Source: Pseudopyrenochaeta lycopersici
Taxonomy: Eukaryota > Ascomycota > Dothideomycetes > Pleosporales > Pseudopyrenochaetaceae
Assembly: GCA_003313425.1 (NCBI GenBank)
Contig: NHZP01000005.1
Span: 1,798,001-1,862,000 of the forward strand
DNA length: 64,000 nucleotides
Direction of reading: 5' to 3'
The notes beneath the pieces are model-generated. The model was not told where the DNA came from. It was given only the letters and a program-made list of their open reading frames with translations, and made no database searches. The position numbers and the translations under genes were made by a program. This document shows, in pieces, positions 10,801 through 19,470 of the stretch. Numbering within the stretch: the stretch's first letter is position 1; every line of letters begins with the position of its first letter.

Positions 10801-11808
10801 GCCAACATCCTTAGTAGAGAAGAAGCAAAGAAGTGGGCAGACGAATCTGAAGATTTAAAAATCTTTGTGGATGCCTCATACCGAGGGAACAACGCGGGAG
10901 TCAGCGTCTACCATTCGGCCAGAAGACGGGACAATACAGTTGCAGAACACGGTGAGGCTATCAGAGTCGGGCAAAACGACGGATACACAGCGAGCCACGT
11001 CGAGCTCATAGCAATTCAAGCCGCACTCGAACTCCTCTCAGCCATTTGGTCTCCCGACACGATTGCCCGATTCAGAGACAGGGCCAGAGATCTCACCTAT
11101 GTGATAGTAAGCGACAGTCAGACAGCCATTAGAGCAGTGGAGCGACCTTCTCGCCAGAGTGGTCAAGCCGTGATTCGGCTAATCGTGAACACCGTACTAG
11201 ACTTAAGAAGACGAGGAGGGCCAGATGTTCGTGTCCAATGGGTTCCCGCACACGCGAAAACCACAGGAAGTAAGAAAGCAGATGACCTAGCAAAGAAAGC
11301 GACAAGTGAAGACCTGCCGCCGATATCCGGACTCACACTACCGTCGGCGCTGAAAAGGATTCACGCCCTCTTACCAAGGACAAAACTGGATAAGCCGGTA
11401 CCCCTAGACGCAGCACTACCTGGCCGACACACGCGAATCATGTACGACAACCTCACATATAAGAAAGCAGCGATACTGTGCCAACTACGTACTGGAAAGA
11501 GTCGGCTCAAGAGTTACCTTGCGAAAATAGGCGCCACGAATTCAGACTTATGCGAGTGTGAAAGACAGACCCCAGAAACTGTTCGCCACTTCCTCTTCGA
11601 ATGTTCACGATGGGACGAGCTCCGTCCGGCACTACGGAAAGTCGCAGGTAACAGGTGGGGCGACCTGTGCTTCTTCTTAGGAGGACGGTCGGAACAACGG
11701 CTACCCTCGGGCGAACCACTGGATGGAAAGGCGGAGTCTTGGAAACCTAACCTCAATGTGCTCAACAGGACTGTCGAGTTTGTTATTGCCACTGGACACC
11801 TAGGGTGA
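7810..11808 (+). CDS. LINE ORF2: endonuclease, reverse transcriptase, RNase H
   Basis: A 1332-residue polyprotein. Residues 1-235 form an APE-type endonuclease that nicks target DNA (LSILQYNVHKS start, AIQEPW, DFNLHHPLWGG, SDHLPI). From about residue 460 comes reverse transcriptase, with KAPGPDG, YRPIALLN, LLDVSGAFDNV, GIPQG, SPLSPILF and the catalytic FVDDY near residue 745. RNase H begins near residue 1017 (IFVDASYRG, ASHVELIAI, VSDSQTAI, WVPAHAK), followed by a cysteine/histidine tail, CECERQ…HFLFEC. The core RT motif GIPQG-SPLSP is split by 58 extra residues encoded by a foreign insert (9784-9957), which probably destroys the enzyme although the frame stays open. Translation probably relies on termination-reinitiation from ORF1 through the ATGA overlap. 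Confidence 0.9.
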   Translation: MNQYTTLSILQYNVHKSRDMVMAALLRDPRVHEYDILAIQEPWRNPFLATTHHPAKDVFHLCCPAGDEEGPARVCFFVNKRLDHKRWRFREFTRDVCSLILDPSGEGEEQQPLALHNIYNPASHTTNGRTSLTDIRTVLSEHQTKEQIVLGDFNLHHPLWGGSDVRRIHPQSEDLVAIMEDFNLSNTLPPGTITFEEAAWRSTIDLCLVTMGLVDRIVRSEVDRDLDHDSDHLPISTVLDMTVQRLENTLRKNYKRLNEKAYTKALKQALPPVRRPATKAALDRYVHEIVMAVKKAIDKAVPQTCLAPQSREGWTDECKEVLAETKRLKRRHSQHNTEETWEEYRAARNHKARVIRKTLTKMHRHRVEEAAESPEKLWRLASWAKTRGNEAPRVTPAIRHPTTQHEITEPGDKADLFRDTFFPTPPEADLRDIQTAEYSGQVEMPPIIEKEVRDAICTASPLKAPGPDGIANRALQAGKDLIATHLTRVFNQSLRLGYCPAHFRESTTVVLRKPGKDNYTVPKAYRPIALLNTIGKVMDAVIARRLSHLAETHHVLPATHIGGRKMRSTEHALHAVTKKIHEAWNKKPGQVASLLLLDVSGAFDNVSHSRLLHNLRKRKVDEKTVKWIASFLSNRHTSIAVDGFQSREYAINTGIPQGVENVILQVYRLTYGLVCTYIHVDCPRLHRQTSHRLHRGVFAYRHIRHLVMCCSETTQGSPLSPILFLYFNAGLVSSKINRNKGAIAFVDDYTAWVTGASAEENTSLLQETVVAKAEQWARKSGASFEADKTAFIHFTRRNNATSNRPIVVNGEAIHPQSEVKILGVVFDQKLRFHQHAARATKRGVRAALALKRMKGMTVGAARQLFTATVTPTVDYASPIWSMSLSSRTIRMLNQIQRIGTQAIIGAFRTVALTRAEVEADIEQLETRLCRQKYNFYVKCHTLPANHPWWKIRKGIDTKNKRFPSPLQQVAAKLESVNLIGLERIDPFCIPPWQQGLKANILSREEAKKWADESEDLKIFVDASYRGNNAGVSVYHSARRRDNTVAEHGEAIRVGQNDGYTASHVELIAIQAALELLSAIWSPDTIARFRDRARDLTYVIVSDSQTAIRAVERPSRQSGQAVIRLIVNTVLDLRRRGGPDVRVQWVPAHAKTTGSKKADDLAKKATSEDLPPISGLTLPSALKRIHALLPRTKLDKPVPLDAALPGRHTRIMYDNLTYKKAAILCQLRTGKSRLKSYLAKIGATNSDLCECERQTPETVRHFLFECSRWDELRPALRKVAGNRWGDLCFFLGGRSEQRLPSGEPLDGKAESWKPNLNVLNRTVEFVIATGHLG
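9784..9957. mobile_element. 174-nt in-frame structured insert in the RT domain
   Basis: This sequence interrupts the codons for GIPQG and SPLSP, which are adjacent in related reverse transcriptases. It is bordered by GGA at 9781-9783 and again at 9955-9957, a possible 3-bp duplication. Internally it holds several inverted repeats. ATGTAGAC/GTCTACAT at 9845-9852 and 9860-9867 has a 7-nt loop and is enclosed by GGCTTGT/ACAAGCC at 9824-9830 and 9874-9880. GTGGCGTAT/ATACGCCAC lies at 9893-9901 and 9916-9924 around the perfect palindrome TGCCTATAGGCA. It has 58 sense codons and no stop. It could be a small foldback/MITE. A spliceosomal intron is less likely (see rejected items). Confidence 0.7.
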
Positions 11809-12100
11809 ACGCGATACTGTAGGACCCTCCAGGCCACAGGTTATATCCTCGCGGACTCGAAGTTGACCAGCCGGTAATGAGAAGGTCGACGGTCGGGAAA
11901 CGGCTCTCGGATACGAAGGACCGTGGGGACAAGAGTAAGGCAGGTCCTGGACGGTATAACTACAAGGAGTAGAGAGGTCAGAGTCGAGAGGGACGAAGCT
12001 GCTTTGGGCTTGGAATGAAGCGTGGGCGTACCGAGGTCTAAGCGATTAGGTCAGATGGGATAGTCAGCCTATGGGCCTTCTGGGCACCCTGTGGCGTAAG
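11809..12100 (+). other. LINE 3' untranslated region
   Basis: About 290 bp between the ORF2 stop and the AATC tail, with no coding capacity. By analogy with other LINEs it would carry the RNA signal recognised by the element's reverse transcriptase, but no specific structure was established. Confidence 0.6.

Positions 12101-12136
<36 letters not shown>
12101..12136 (+). repeat. (AATC)9 LINE tail
   Basis: Nine uninterrupted AATC units at the 3' end of the LINE. Short tandem tails of this kind are produced by slippage during target-primed reverse transcription and mark the 3' boundary. Confidence 0.9.
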
Positions 12137-12137
<1 letters not shown>

Positions 12138-12844
12138 AATAACTCTTACACCCCCCAAATTTTGACAGATTAAAAGCTCTACTGTGCCCTCGTGATACGA
12201 TCAGTAAATTAAGAGGTGCGTATGCACCACGTGTTCTACGTGTCGGGGCAGGAGATGACTATATTCAATCTGTCAGTCAAATTAATTGAAAAATGGGGAC
12301 ATGAAGCGAATGTGGCAGCCAATGACTAACGTCCCTCCCTATGTAGCGGAAAACTGTTAGAGAATGGGAAGAAGAAGTGATGATCATTCAACTATGATGG
12401 ACTAGGGGCCTTTAATACAAGGTATTGACTCATTATAGTGATGTAGCCTAGTAGATCGCAATCCAAACCAATAGACAGGCGAAACCAAGGGGAGTGCGAA
12501 TAGCACGTACGTGATCTTATGGAACCGTTTTTGGGAGGAGAGAAGAGGCAATTGATGCGTGGTACGAGAAATGCCCATCCACGCCCTACACTCGTGAGAA
12601 AACAGACAAGATTATAAGCAACCCACAGGAAGTGGCGAAGTGCATAGATCCCATTACTTCGATTAACGACGGAGATGTTCATGTTTGGTGGAAAACCAAT
12701 AGAACTCGGCATCCGCAAAACGGTTGAATATCTCTGTCCCTTGCTGCCGTGAAAAAAAGGTTCTGTTTGACATCCGGATCCATGTATGCGGGAATGTTAA
12801 TTCTAGACGAGCGTTTGTGGAAGTAGATGTGAAGCGGATTCTTG
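12137..12844. other. Spacer between LINE and hAT
   Basis: No gene. The first 30 bases carry AACTCTTACACCCCCC-type sequence (12141-12167) that recurs at 27592-27618 and may be the end of a Tc1/mariner-type element. The rest shows nothing recognisable. Confidence 0.4.
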
Positions 12845-14564
12845 CATACCTGGGCATCTCGTTATAACCGTTATTTTTTAGGGTTTTTGCTGTAACCGTT
12901 ATAACGAGATAGCAAAATCGAGTAACTTAACCGTTACAACGAGATAACGAGATAAGTAACGGGATAATTACGTAATCAGACAATCTATTTATATCCATTG
13001 ACCTGCCGCAATATCCTCAAAATCGTCATCTTCTGCATTTGCCTCCATCGGGAACCCTAACCCATGGTCTTTAAGAGGCCTGATTAGTCCCTCTTTTAGC
13101 CAGTTTGCTATACACTCAACCCTCTCGACATTCCGTGGTGTTAGACTACCTCTATCCCATGATAGCGTCCTCCTGGCACCAGAAAACACTCGTTCTGGCT
13201 CTGATGACTCTGCTGGGATAGATAGTATTGCGATAGCCATACGGCTAAGCTTTGGATACCTCTGCCTTTGCTCAAATCGACACCACCATTCCAAAGGACT
13301 CGTGCAATCAATCCGAGTTGCAGGCAATTCTGCGAATACCCGAAAATCATCAATATCCTGTGTATCTGCAGTGACAACATCCATCTCTTGCATGAGTAAT
13401 GCAAATTCGTTCAACTCCTTCTTCCTTAGCGGCGGACCCATTGATACAGGAGTAGAAGAAGCGTTCTCTAGGGCAGAGATATTGAAATTCTCCTTCCAGA
13501 ATGTACTAGCAGCAGTAAGAGCAGGCTCGTACCATTCCTCTGGCCAGTTCTTCTTGATATAAGCGGCGCGACGTCTAGGATCAAGGAGAAGGGCAGCGGC
13601 GTATACAGGGACCTGATCAGTCATGTTGTAGTATTTATCAAGAATAAACCATCCCATTTCAATAGCTCGGATCATCCGGGCGTCATGATGGGCCGGTTGA
13701 GAGTAATGCTCCTACGGCTTGTTAGTAGATGCCTTTATTAAGACCCTAAACTTACCTTTGCGCGCTCGTAGTGTTTAAGTAATGCATCCATAATTGGCAA
13801 TGATTGCGAGATGGAGGAGCATTTGCCCTCTGCGTAGAGTGTCCCAGAGGCAAATGGCTGTAAAAATTTACAGGCCTTGCCTCGTAGGTCCCAGTCCTCA
13901 GTAGCAAAACGTATATCCCCAAGGGCAATCTCATGATCAGCCATAAAGTTGTTAATCTCTGGCTTTTTCTTTAAAGCACAGTGTATAACATCGTGCCATG
14001 AGGACCATCGAGTTTGATTGTCAATCCCTAGCTGTATACCTACGGGATCTCTCCACGCATCCATATGCAGTGTTGATTTCCGTAGCCATACAGCTAGGTT
14101 ATGGAGTTTGCGAAGGGCAGGAATATTCTGAATACCAGAAAGTTCTTCTGGTATAGAGCCTTGGCTGCTTTGGCTACCCCAGCGGGCCTTTCTTTTGCGG
14201 TTAGATGGCAGACTATCGATAACTTCGTGTACATTTAGCTCTAAGGCTACGATCCTTCTCTGTTCAGAGGTGAGGACATCAGAAAACTGTGCGAGGAGCT
14301 CTTCTCCGGATACCTCTGCGGCGGCTAAGAGGGCAGCTTTGAGAGCCTCTTTAGAGGATGCGAGAAGGAAGGCTTGAAGGGAGAGGTTGATAATATGGCC
14401 GATACAACGGATACGACGTTGCTCTGCATTGAAATAGATCTAAATAAAGCGATTTGTTAGCTGTATTGCTACGCATAAAGGTAATATAACGCCTTACGCT
14501 ATGTTCGTCAAGCAATTGCTTCTCTAGAACCTTTAGAGTACTGTTATTTGATGTCGCATTATCG

Positions 14565-14572
14565 CCTGTATG
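14565..14572. repeat. 8-bp target duplication CCTGTATG (left copy)
   Basis: Direct duplication flanking the nested hAT element, identical to 17540-17547. It lies within the coding region of hAT transposase 1. Confidence 0.95.
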
Positions 14573-17539
14573 CAGAGTTGCTAACAAGCCGGCCAGGCCG
14601 GCCAATGCTTTCGGCCTGGCCGGCCTGGTTTTACGCCAACCAACGGCCTGGCCTGGCCGGCCTGAGTAGTAGAAAGAGCGTGGCCTGGCCGGCCTGGCCT
14701 GGGAAAAGCCTGAAAAGCCTGAATTGGTATTACTAATCTAATTTCTTGAACCCTGATTGGCCCATTTCTTCATCTAACCATTCGTCTTCCTCTGGCCATT
14801 CCCAAAGCTTGTATAATTTATCGACAGCGTCGCCACTGAGGGAGGAGGCATTTAAGTTTTTGTTATCTAAGTAGATCAGCAATGCGCCCATATTGAGGGT
14901 ATTAACTTACCTGCAAAGCCTTTGCTGATCCAGCTCCTAACGCACGTCAACGCAGCTGTAAGCTGGCCGGATAGCTTCCTCCGTTTTGGCTCTAACATAT
15001 CTCCAACTTCTGAAAAGAGGCGCTCACAATCAGCAGAAGCAGCAGGAATTGAGAGTATATCAAGGGCCATCCGAGATAGATTCGGGTATGCTGTAGATAG
15101 AGAGAGCCAATACGCAATCGGATCAATTGCGTGGGGGTGATCTCTTGGAAGGTTATCCACTCTCTTCCACCGTATAAACTCGTCTCCCTCGTCGTCTCCT
15201 GGCGTCTTAACGGTCCCAGTACATTGATCGATATCGTCGTCAATCTCAGCGTCGTACCTTACGCGTTTTGGCCGTGGCGGGGTCTCTGAACAGTTACCGG
15301 ATTCACCATTGTACGACTGCCAGAGGGCTTGAAACTGCGCGTTGTTATAGTTAAGCCAGTGAGGGGTATCCATCCAAGAGTTGTCGCAATAGAATTTGTA
15401 CTGTGGATGGAGGATTGTGGCCGTGTAATACGCTGGAGAGTCGTCGAGCTTGACGTAGTATTTGCGAAGCTTCTTCCAAGCAGCGCGAATATTGTAAAGC
15501 TCATGATCTTCGGGAGCGTCCGCCTCGTTATAGTCAACATCTTTTAAGAAGTCAAACTGGCTCTCGTACTTGCGGAGGAGATATTCAAAAGTTGGAATAA
15601 CCTCGTAAAGAGCACCAAAACGCCCACATTTTCCTCGTCCTTCGAGTCTCTTTGAGGCAACCTTGAGTGGCTGTAATATCCGAATATAGTCTATAATAAC
15701 CTGCCAATCCTGGGCGGTCAATCCTTCGGTCCTCATCCAATCGGGTACGTCAACCAGCGCGGCGTTTGGGTTGCGGGCGAACCGAGTAGCCATTTCCATC
15801 CGATACTGTACAATATGGTATTGCATGTACGCGTCAAGGGGTTGTTGTAGCTCAACAGCGCGCTCAAAAGCGTCGTGATATGAATTCCAGCGGGTAGTGC
15901 CAGGTTTCTTGATTTCTTTGACTCGAAACTTTGGATCCGGTAGCTGCTCGTTGGCCTTGATCTGAAAATCGCGTAAGAGGTCGTGTTGCTGCGGAGTTGA
16001 GATGTACGCTATTACGTCTCGGAGCATGCCTAACGGCCCGTCTTTTCTCCACTCTTGCAGATATCTTGCCTCTAATTTGGCTTCTTCAGCGCTCTCCCTG
16101 GTATTTGCTTTAAGTGCTTTCTTATCAATGCCGAAGATTACGGTTTGGCCAACAAGGTTAAGCGTGTGAGGGCCGCAGCGTAGTCTCCGGTGGGTACCGT
16201 TGAAGTAGTGGTGTTTTGCGAGGATGTCGACAGCAACGTTATTGGAGCCAATATTGTCGAGTACGAAATAGCCAACCTGGCTAGACTCGATCCCGAACTT
16301 CTGGATTACGTCATTGACAACCTCACCAAGCCTCTCGCCCGTGTGAGCACCGGCTAGCTGTGGTAACGCAATGGGATATTCGTGTTTATTGCCATCGTCA
16401 TCAAGATAGTGTATATGGACGCCAAGAAACGCTTTCTTGCCACCCTTTGCCGTCCAGCCGTCAAAGGTAAAGTGTATTAGTGAGCGCGCTGATGAGAGAT
16501 GCCGGCGTACGGTAGAGAGGAGTAGATCGTATTGTGTCATTACAAAATGCGTAACTGACTGGTGGTTCTTCCAAACCGCTGCTGCGGCTTCAGGGTTAGC
16601 AGCAGCAATCATCTCTTTAAACGCAGCAGTCTCGAATTCGCGTAACGGATGGTTATTTTGAAGGAGCCAGATGACGGCTTTCATCCGAAAAGACTGTACG
16701 TCAAAGTGGCCAATCTCATTGGCTATCTCCTGAGAGACCTCAAACCCGCCTTCAATAAGGCCCCGTAAGGTTTGTTGACTGGACTCCATCTGGACAGTAA
16801 CTTTTCCGTCCTTACACAATCTATGGCCAGGCCTGTTCATCCCTAGATGGCGTGCGGCAGCTGAAACAGATGATGTAACATCAAAGATATGATTATGAGT
16901 GGACTTCTTAAGATGGCAATGTCTACAGACGAAAAATGTCCGTTTTGGGTTCTTTAGCGAAGCCACACGGTATCCGTACTTGTAGATCCAGCTCGGTTGC
17001 CTCTTCTGCGTTCGGAGAGGCTTAATGTATTGCTTAATCGCTTCCCACTGAATCCCATCGTAATTATCCGTATATCGCTCATCATCAGAGGAGATATCGC
17101 TATCGTTAGGGGGGAGGGCTTCGGCGGCAGTTGCGGCAGCGGTCTCGGTTGCCGCGTCAAGGAGAGCGCTACGGAGCTCCTCCTCGAAGGTTTGAATATT
17201 TTCCTGAGTAGCCTGTGTATCACGGGTGCGCTTTTTCGATCGGACTTGACATGGCATGGTAGAGGTCTTTAACGGAGGAGTTAGGCTCGAGGAAGTTCCA
17301 GTATTAAAGGGTTTAAGCCAATCACAATCTCCCAGGTAGCACTTGGAAAATTATGATTAGCTCGTGTTGCTTAAACCCTGTCGGTGAGCCTTGGCAAAAT
17401 TTTGCGGCTAGTTCATCCGATCTCAACTCAACTGAACTTTGATTTGTACGGCTTCATATACATACCTACCAGGCCGAAACCAGGCTACCAGGCCGCGACC
17501 TTCGGCCTGGCTTGGCCGGCCGGCTTGTTAGCAACTCTG
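14573..17539 (-). mobile_element. hAT transposon 2, nested and apparently intact
   Basis: 2967 bp. The terminal inverted repeats are identical for 22 bp, starting CAGAGTTGCTAACAAGCC at 14573 and inverted at 17539. They are bordered by the 8-bp duplication CCTGTATG. Just inside both ends are dense GGCCTGGCC/GGCCGGCC repeats (14590-14712 and 17470-17521), probable binding sites. The transposase gene inside is open, so this copy may be recent and autonomous. It lies inside the coding sequence of another hAT transposase on the same strand. Confidence 0.95.
14733..17257 (-). CDS. hAT transposase 2 (two exons)
   Basis: Exon 1 is 17257-14911, the intron is 14867-14910 (44 nt, GTAAGT…CTTAG) and exon 2 is 14866-14733. 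Together they make 2481 nt and 826 residues with matching phase. The intron removes an early stop that would end the protein at WAHC and adds an acidic, tryptophan-rich tail. Visible parts are an acidic N-terminus (SDISSDDE), a BED-type zinc finger near residues 108-140 (CRHC…H), the RNase-H-like core with FTFDGWTAKGG and FVLDNIGSNN, a CGPHTLNL motif, and a C-terminal hAT dimerisation region (YPNLSRMALDILSIP followed by CERLFSEV). The enzyme would excise and reinsert elements with CAGAGTTGC ends. It is only distantly similar to hAT transposase 1 around it. Confidence 0.92.
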
Positions 17540-17547
17540 CCTGTATG
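17540..17547. repeat. 8-bp target duplication CCTGTATG (right copy)
   Basis: Right-hand partner of 14565-14572. One of the two copies belongs to the interrupted hAT transposase 1 coding sequence. Confidence 0.95.
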
Positions 17548-18549
17548 CCAGCCGATGTTAGAGCAAATGTCAAAGTCTTCGAGAACGTCTAAGATAAGCC
17601 GCGCTTGGTGCTCTCCAGAATGGCTGTGTTGACACTCTCGTAGCCCCAGCAACGCATTCTGAAGCTTATAGTCGCCATCGACCCATTGAGCAGATATTGC
17701 TAACAGAGAGTGTCGATTTGGAGATGTCCAGAGGTCAGATGCGATGTGAATAGGGCTAGACGCTGCAGAGAGCCAGCCTTTAAGCTGCTCCCTATAAAGT
17801 CTATAGTTGGATGCAATGTATCGTACAGCTGTGCGTCGTTTATCGATCAATAGATCTTTGATGGCTGGGTTGCATGCAAGTGCGAGATCGGTCATCTCAC
17901 TCCACTCAACAGCTGAAAAAGGCATGCGGCGTCTTGTGAGTAGTCCTATCAATGCTTCTCGGTATGCCTGTGCGTTAAACGCGTTGCGCAGGCCATTTGT
18001 ATTGATGGTAGGTGTAAACATTGATGGGATATCTCGCTGTAGACCTGGTGTTGAGGCTGGTGTGGATATTGTTGATTGCGACGAGTTAGGGAATGCAGGC
18101 AATAAATGACGTGAGTTGACATGCTTAATCGCATTTGTCCTATGGTTTGTACTCCATTCAGGGCAGATTGTACAATTAAAGGCCCAGGATTTTCGTTTTT
18201 TGCGTTGGCCAGGCTCTAGCGGTGGCTCTATGGTGTCCGTACGTATAACAGCGTCAAAATGCGGCGGCGGGGTAGGTGTTACTAATCTAGTAGGTGTTGA
18301 AGATGACTTGGAAGAGATAATAGATGACATAGTGTTGTAGAGGGTGTTAAAATGGTTAAAATTGATGGATTAAGTATAGGTTTGCTAGATTTTCTGACCC
18401 TGCTAGCGAGGCTTGGCATTTATCTCGTTATAACGGTTATAAGGAGATAAGAAACACCATAACGGTTATAACCAGATAACCATTTAAGAGGCCCATAACA
18501 GTTATAACGAGATAACGAGATAAATAACGGGTTATTGTGCCCAGGTATG

Positions 18550-19470
18550 GATGTATCTACGGGCAATACGAGCTGTTGAAGTGGTCATGAACCAATAAGC
18601 CGCCACGATATAATTTTTGTTTCGTTTATAAGCCCGTCATTAGGCTGTGGCAATCCTCGACTGCTTTGCTGTTTGAGTACCAACTTCTGGCTAGAATGAC
18701 CTGGCATTGAGCAAAATCACCCAGCGCGATGATTGCAGGATGCTACGTTTTCGAAACGAATGCCACTCTTAGTTAAAGTAATGTTGATCTATTCAGCGTT
18801 CCTCCTTCCAGGTCGGAGTTCTTTTTTGCTCTTTTAATGCACCTGCTTACCCATTTTTCTAATGGTGGTATTCCGGGATTGGGGTCGCAGATGAGCATGA
18901 GCATGTATAAAAACATCCATGGGTGCTGAGGCACTCGATTCTCGAACATCGCAGACTACATCTAACCATTATCATAATGTTCTGGCTAGGCCCACAATTA
19001 CACGCATGGCTATCTGTGCCTTGAACAGTTGCGTAGGACGCTCAGCCACTGATGTAGATTTCAAGGACAACTGAACGGTTCGCAATGTTAGGTGCTAAGC
19101 GTGCATCCTCGATGAAACACAAACATCGAACTTGGATGATGGTCCCTCCAAGCGCTATAAGCGTGGCCAGATTCATACCTGCACGCAGCGATGATCGCCT
19201 ACAATTGACTTTGAACTTGTTTGGAACGCCCGCACCGCTTGCATCGCCCCTGCACTCCGCTATATTTACTTCACCAGCGTGAACAACACTTTAGATGGAC
19301 CCGGCTTTATGGGCACAAAGTCCCCTTTTCATGCCCAAGGAAGCCGCGACAGCCTAGTCACTTCGTGAATCCTACAGGGAAAACCTGCCTTGCGTGTCGC
19401 GAAGAACAAAGCAATATCAGAAAGCAAAGAACGGGGAATGGTGTTGTCAGATTACAAGTGCTGTAAGGCC
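18550..19470. other. Gene-free spacer
   Basis: Between hAT 1 and the left copy of hAT 4 there are only short frames. None has a recognisable domain or splice-linked continuation. Confidence 0.45.

Larger units (their letters stand above)
6013..12136 (+). mobile_element. Tad1-like non-LTR retrotransposon (LINE), near full length
   Basis: About 6.1 kb. It has a 5' region, ORF1 with zinc knuckles (6140-7813), ORF2 with endonuclease, reverse transcriptase and RNase H (7810-11808), a 3' UTR of about 290 bp and a tail of nine AATC units. This order is typical of the fungal Tad1/MGL/CgT1 group, which copies itself by target-primed reverse transcription. The 5' boundary is set where similarity to the copy at 4114 begins. 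I could not find a clear target-site duplication. Damage is slight: one stop in ORF1 and one insertion in ORF2. Confidence 0.88.
12989..18330 (-). pseudogene. hAT transposase 1, disrupted only by a nested transposon
   Basis: Ignoring the nested element, the gene has three exons. Exon 1 runs from ATG 18330 to the insertion site and resumes at 14564-14498. Exon 2 is 14439-13756 and exon 3 is 13711-12989. The introns are 58 nt (14440-14497, GTAAGG…TTTAG) and 44 nt (13712-13755, GTAAGT…GTAG). Removing the insert plus one 8-bp target copy gives 858+684+723 nt, exactly 755 codons and no internal stop. Features are a BED-like zinc finger near residue 50 (CTICPEW…H…H), SDLWTS and GDNATSNN around the catalytic acidic residues, and a C-terminal hAT dimerisation region (LEWWC…YPKLSRMAIAILSIPAESSEPERVFS, split in the source by variable residues). 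The break falls at HTG/DNATSNN, next to a catalytic aspartate. The same intron positions occur in the relative at 30312-32599. Confidence 0.9.
12845..18549 (-). mobile_element. hAT transposon 1, split by a nested hAT
   Basis: The outer element has 12-bp terminal inverted repeats, CATACCTGGGCA at 12845-12856 and its inverse at 18538-18549. Without the nested element (14573-17539) and one target copy it is about 2.7 kb. Both ends carry arrays of TAACGGTTATAACGAGATA-like subterminal repeats (12858-12974, 18423-18530), probable transposase-binding sites. The 8-bp flanks (GATTCTTG and GATGTATC) match at only four positions, so no clean target duplication remains. The related element at 30098-33022 has nearly the same TIR (CATACATGGGCA). 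Confidence 0.87.

Noticed and set aside
12837..18557. 8-bp target duplication for hAT 1
   Set aside because: GATTCTTG and GATGTATC agree at only four of eight bases, which is not evidence for a duplication.
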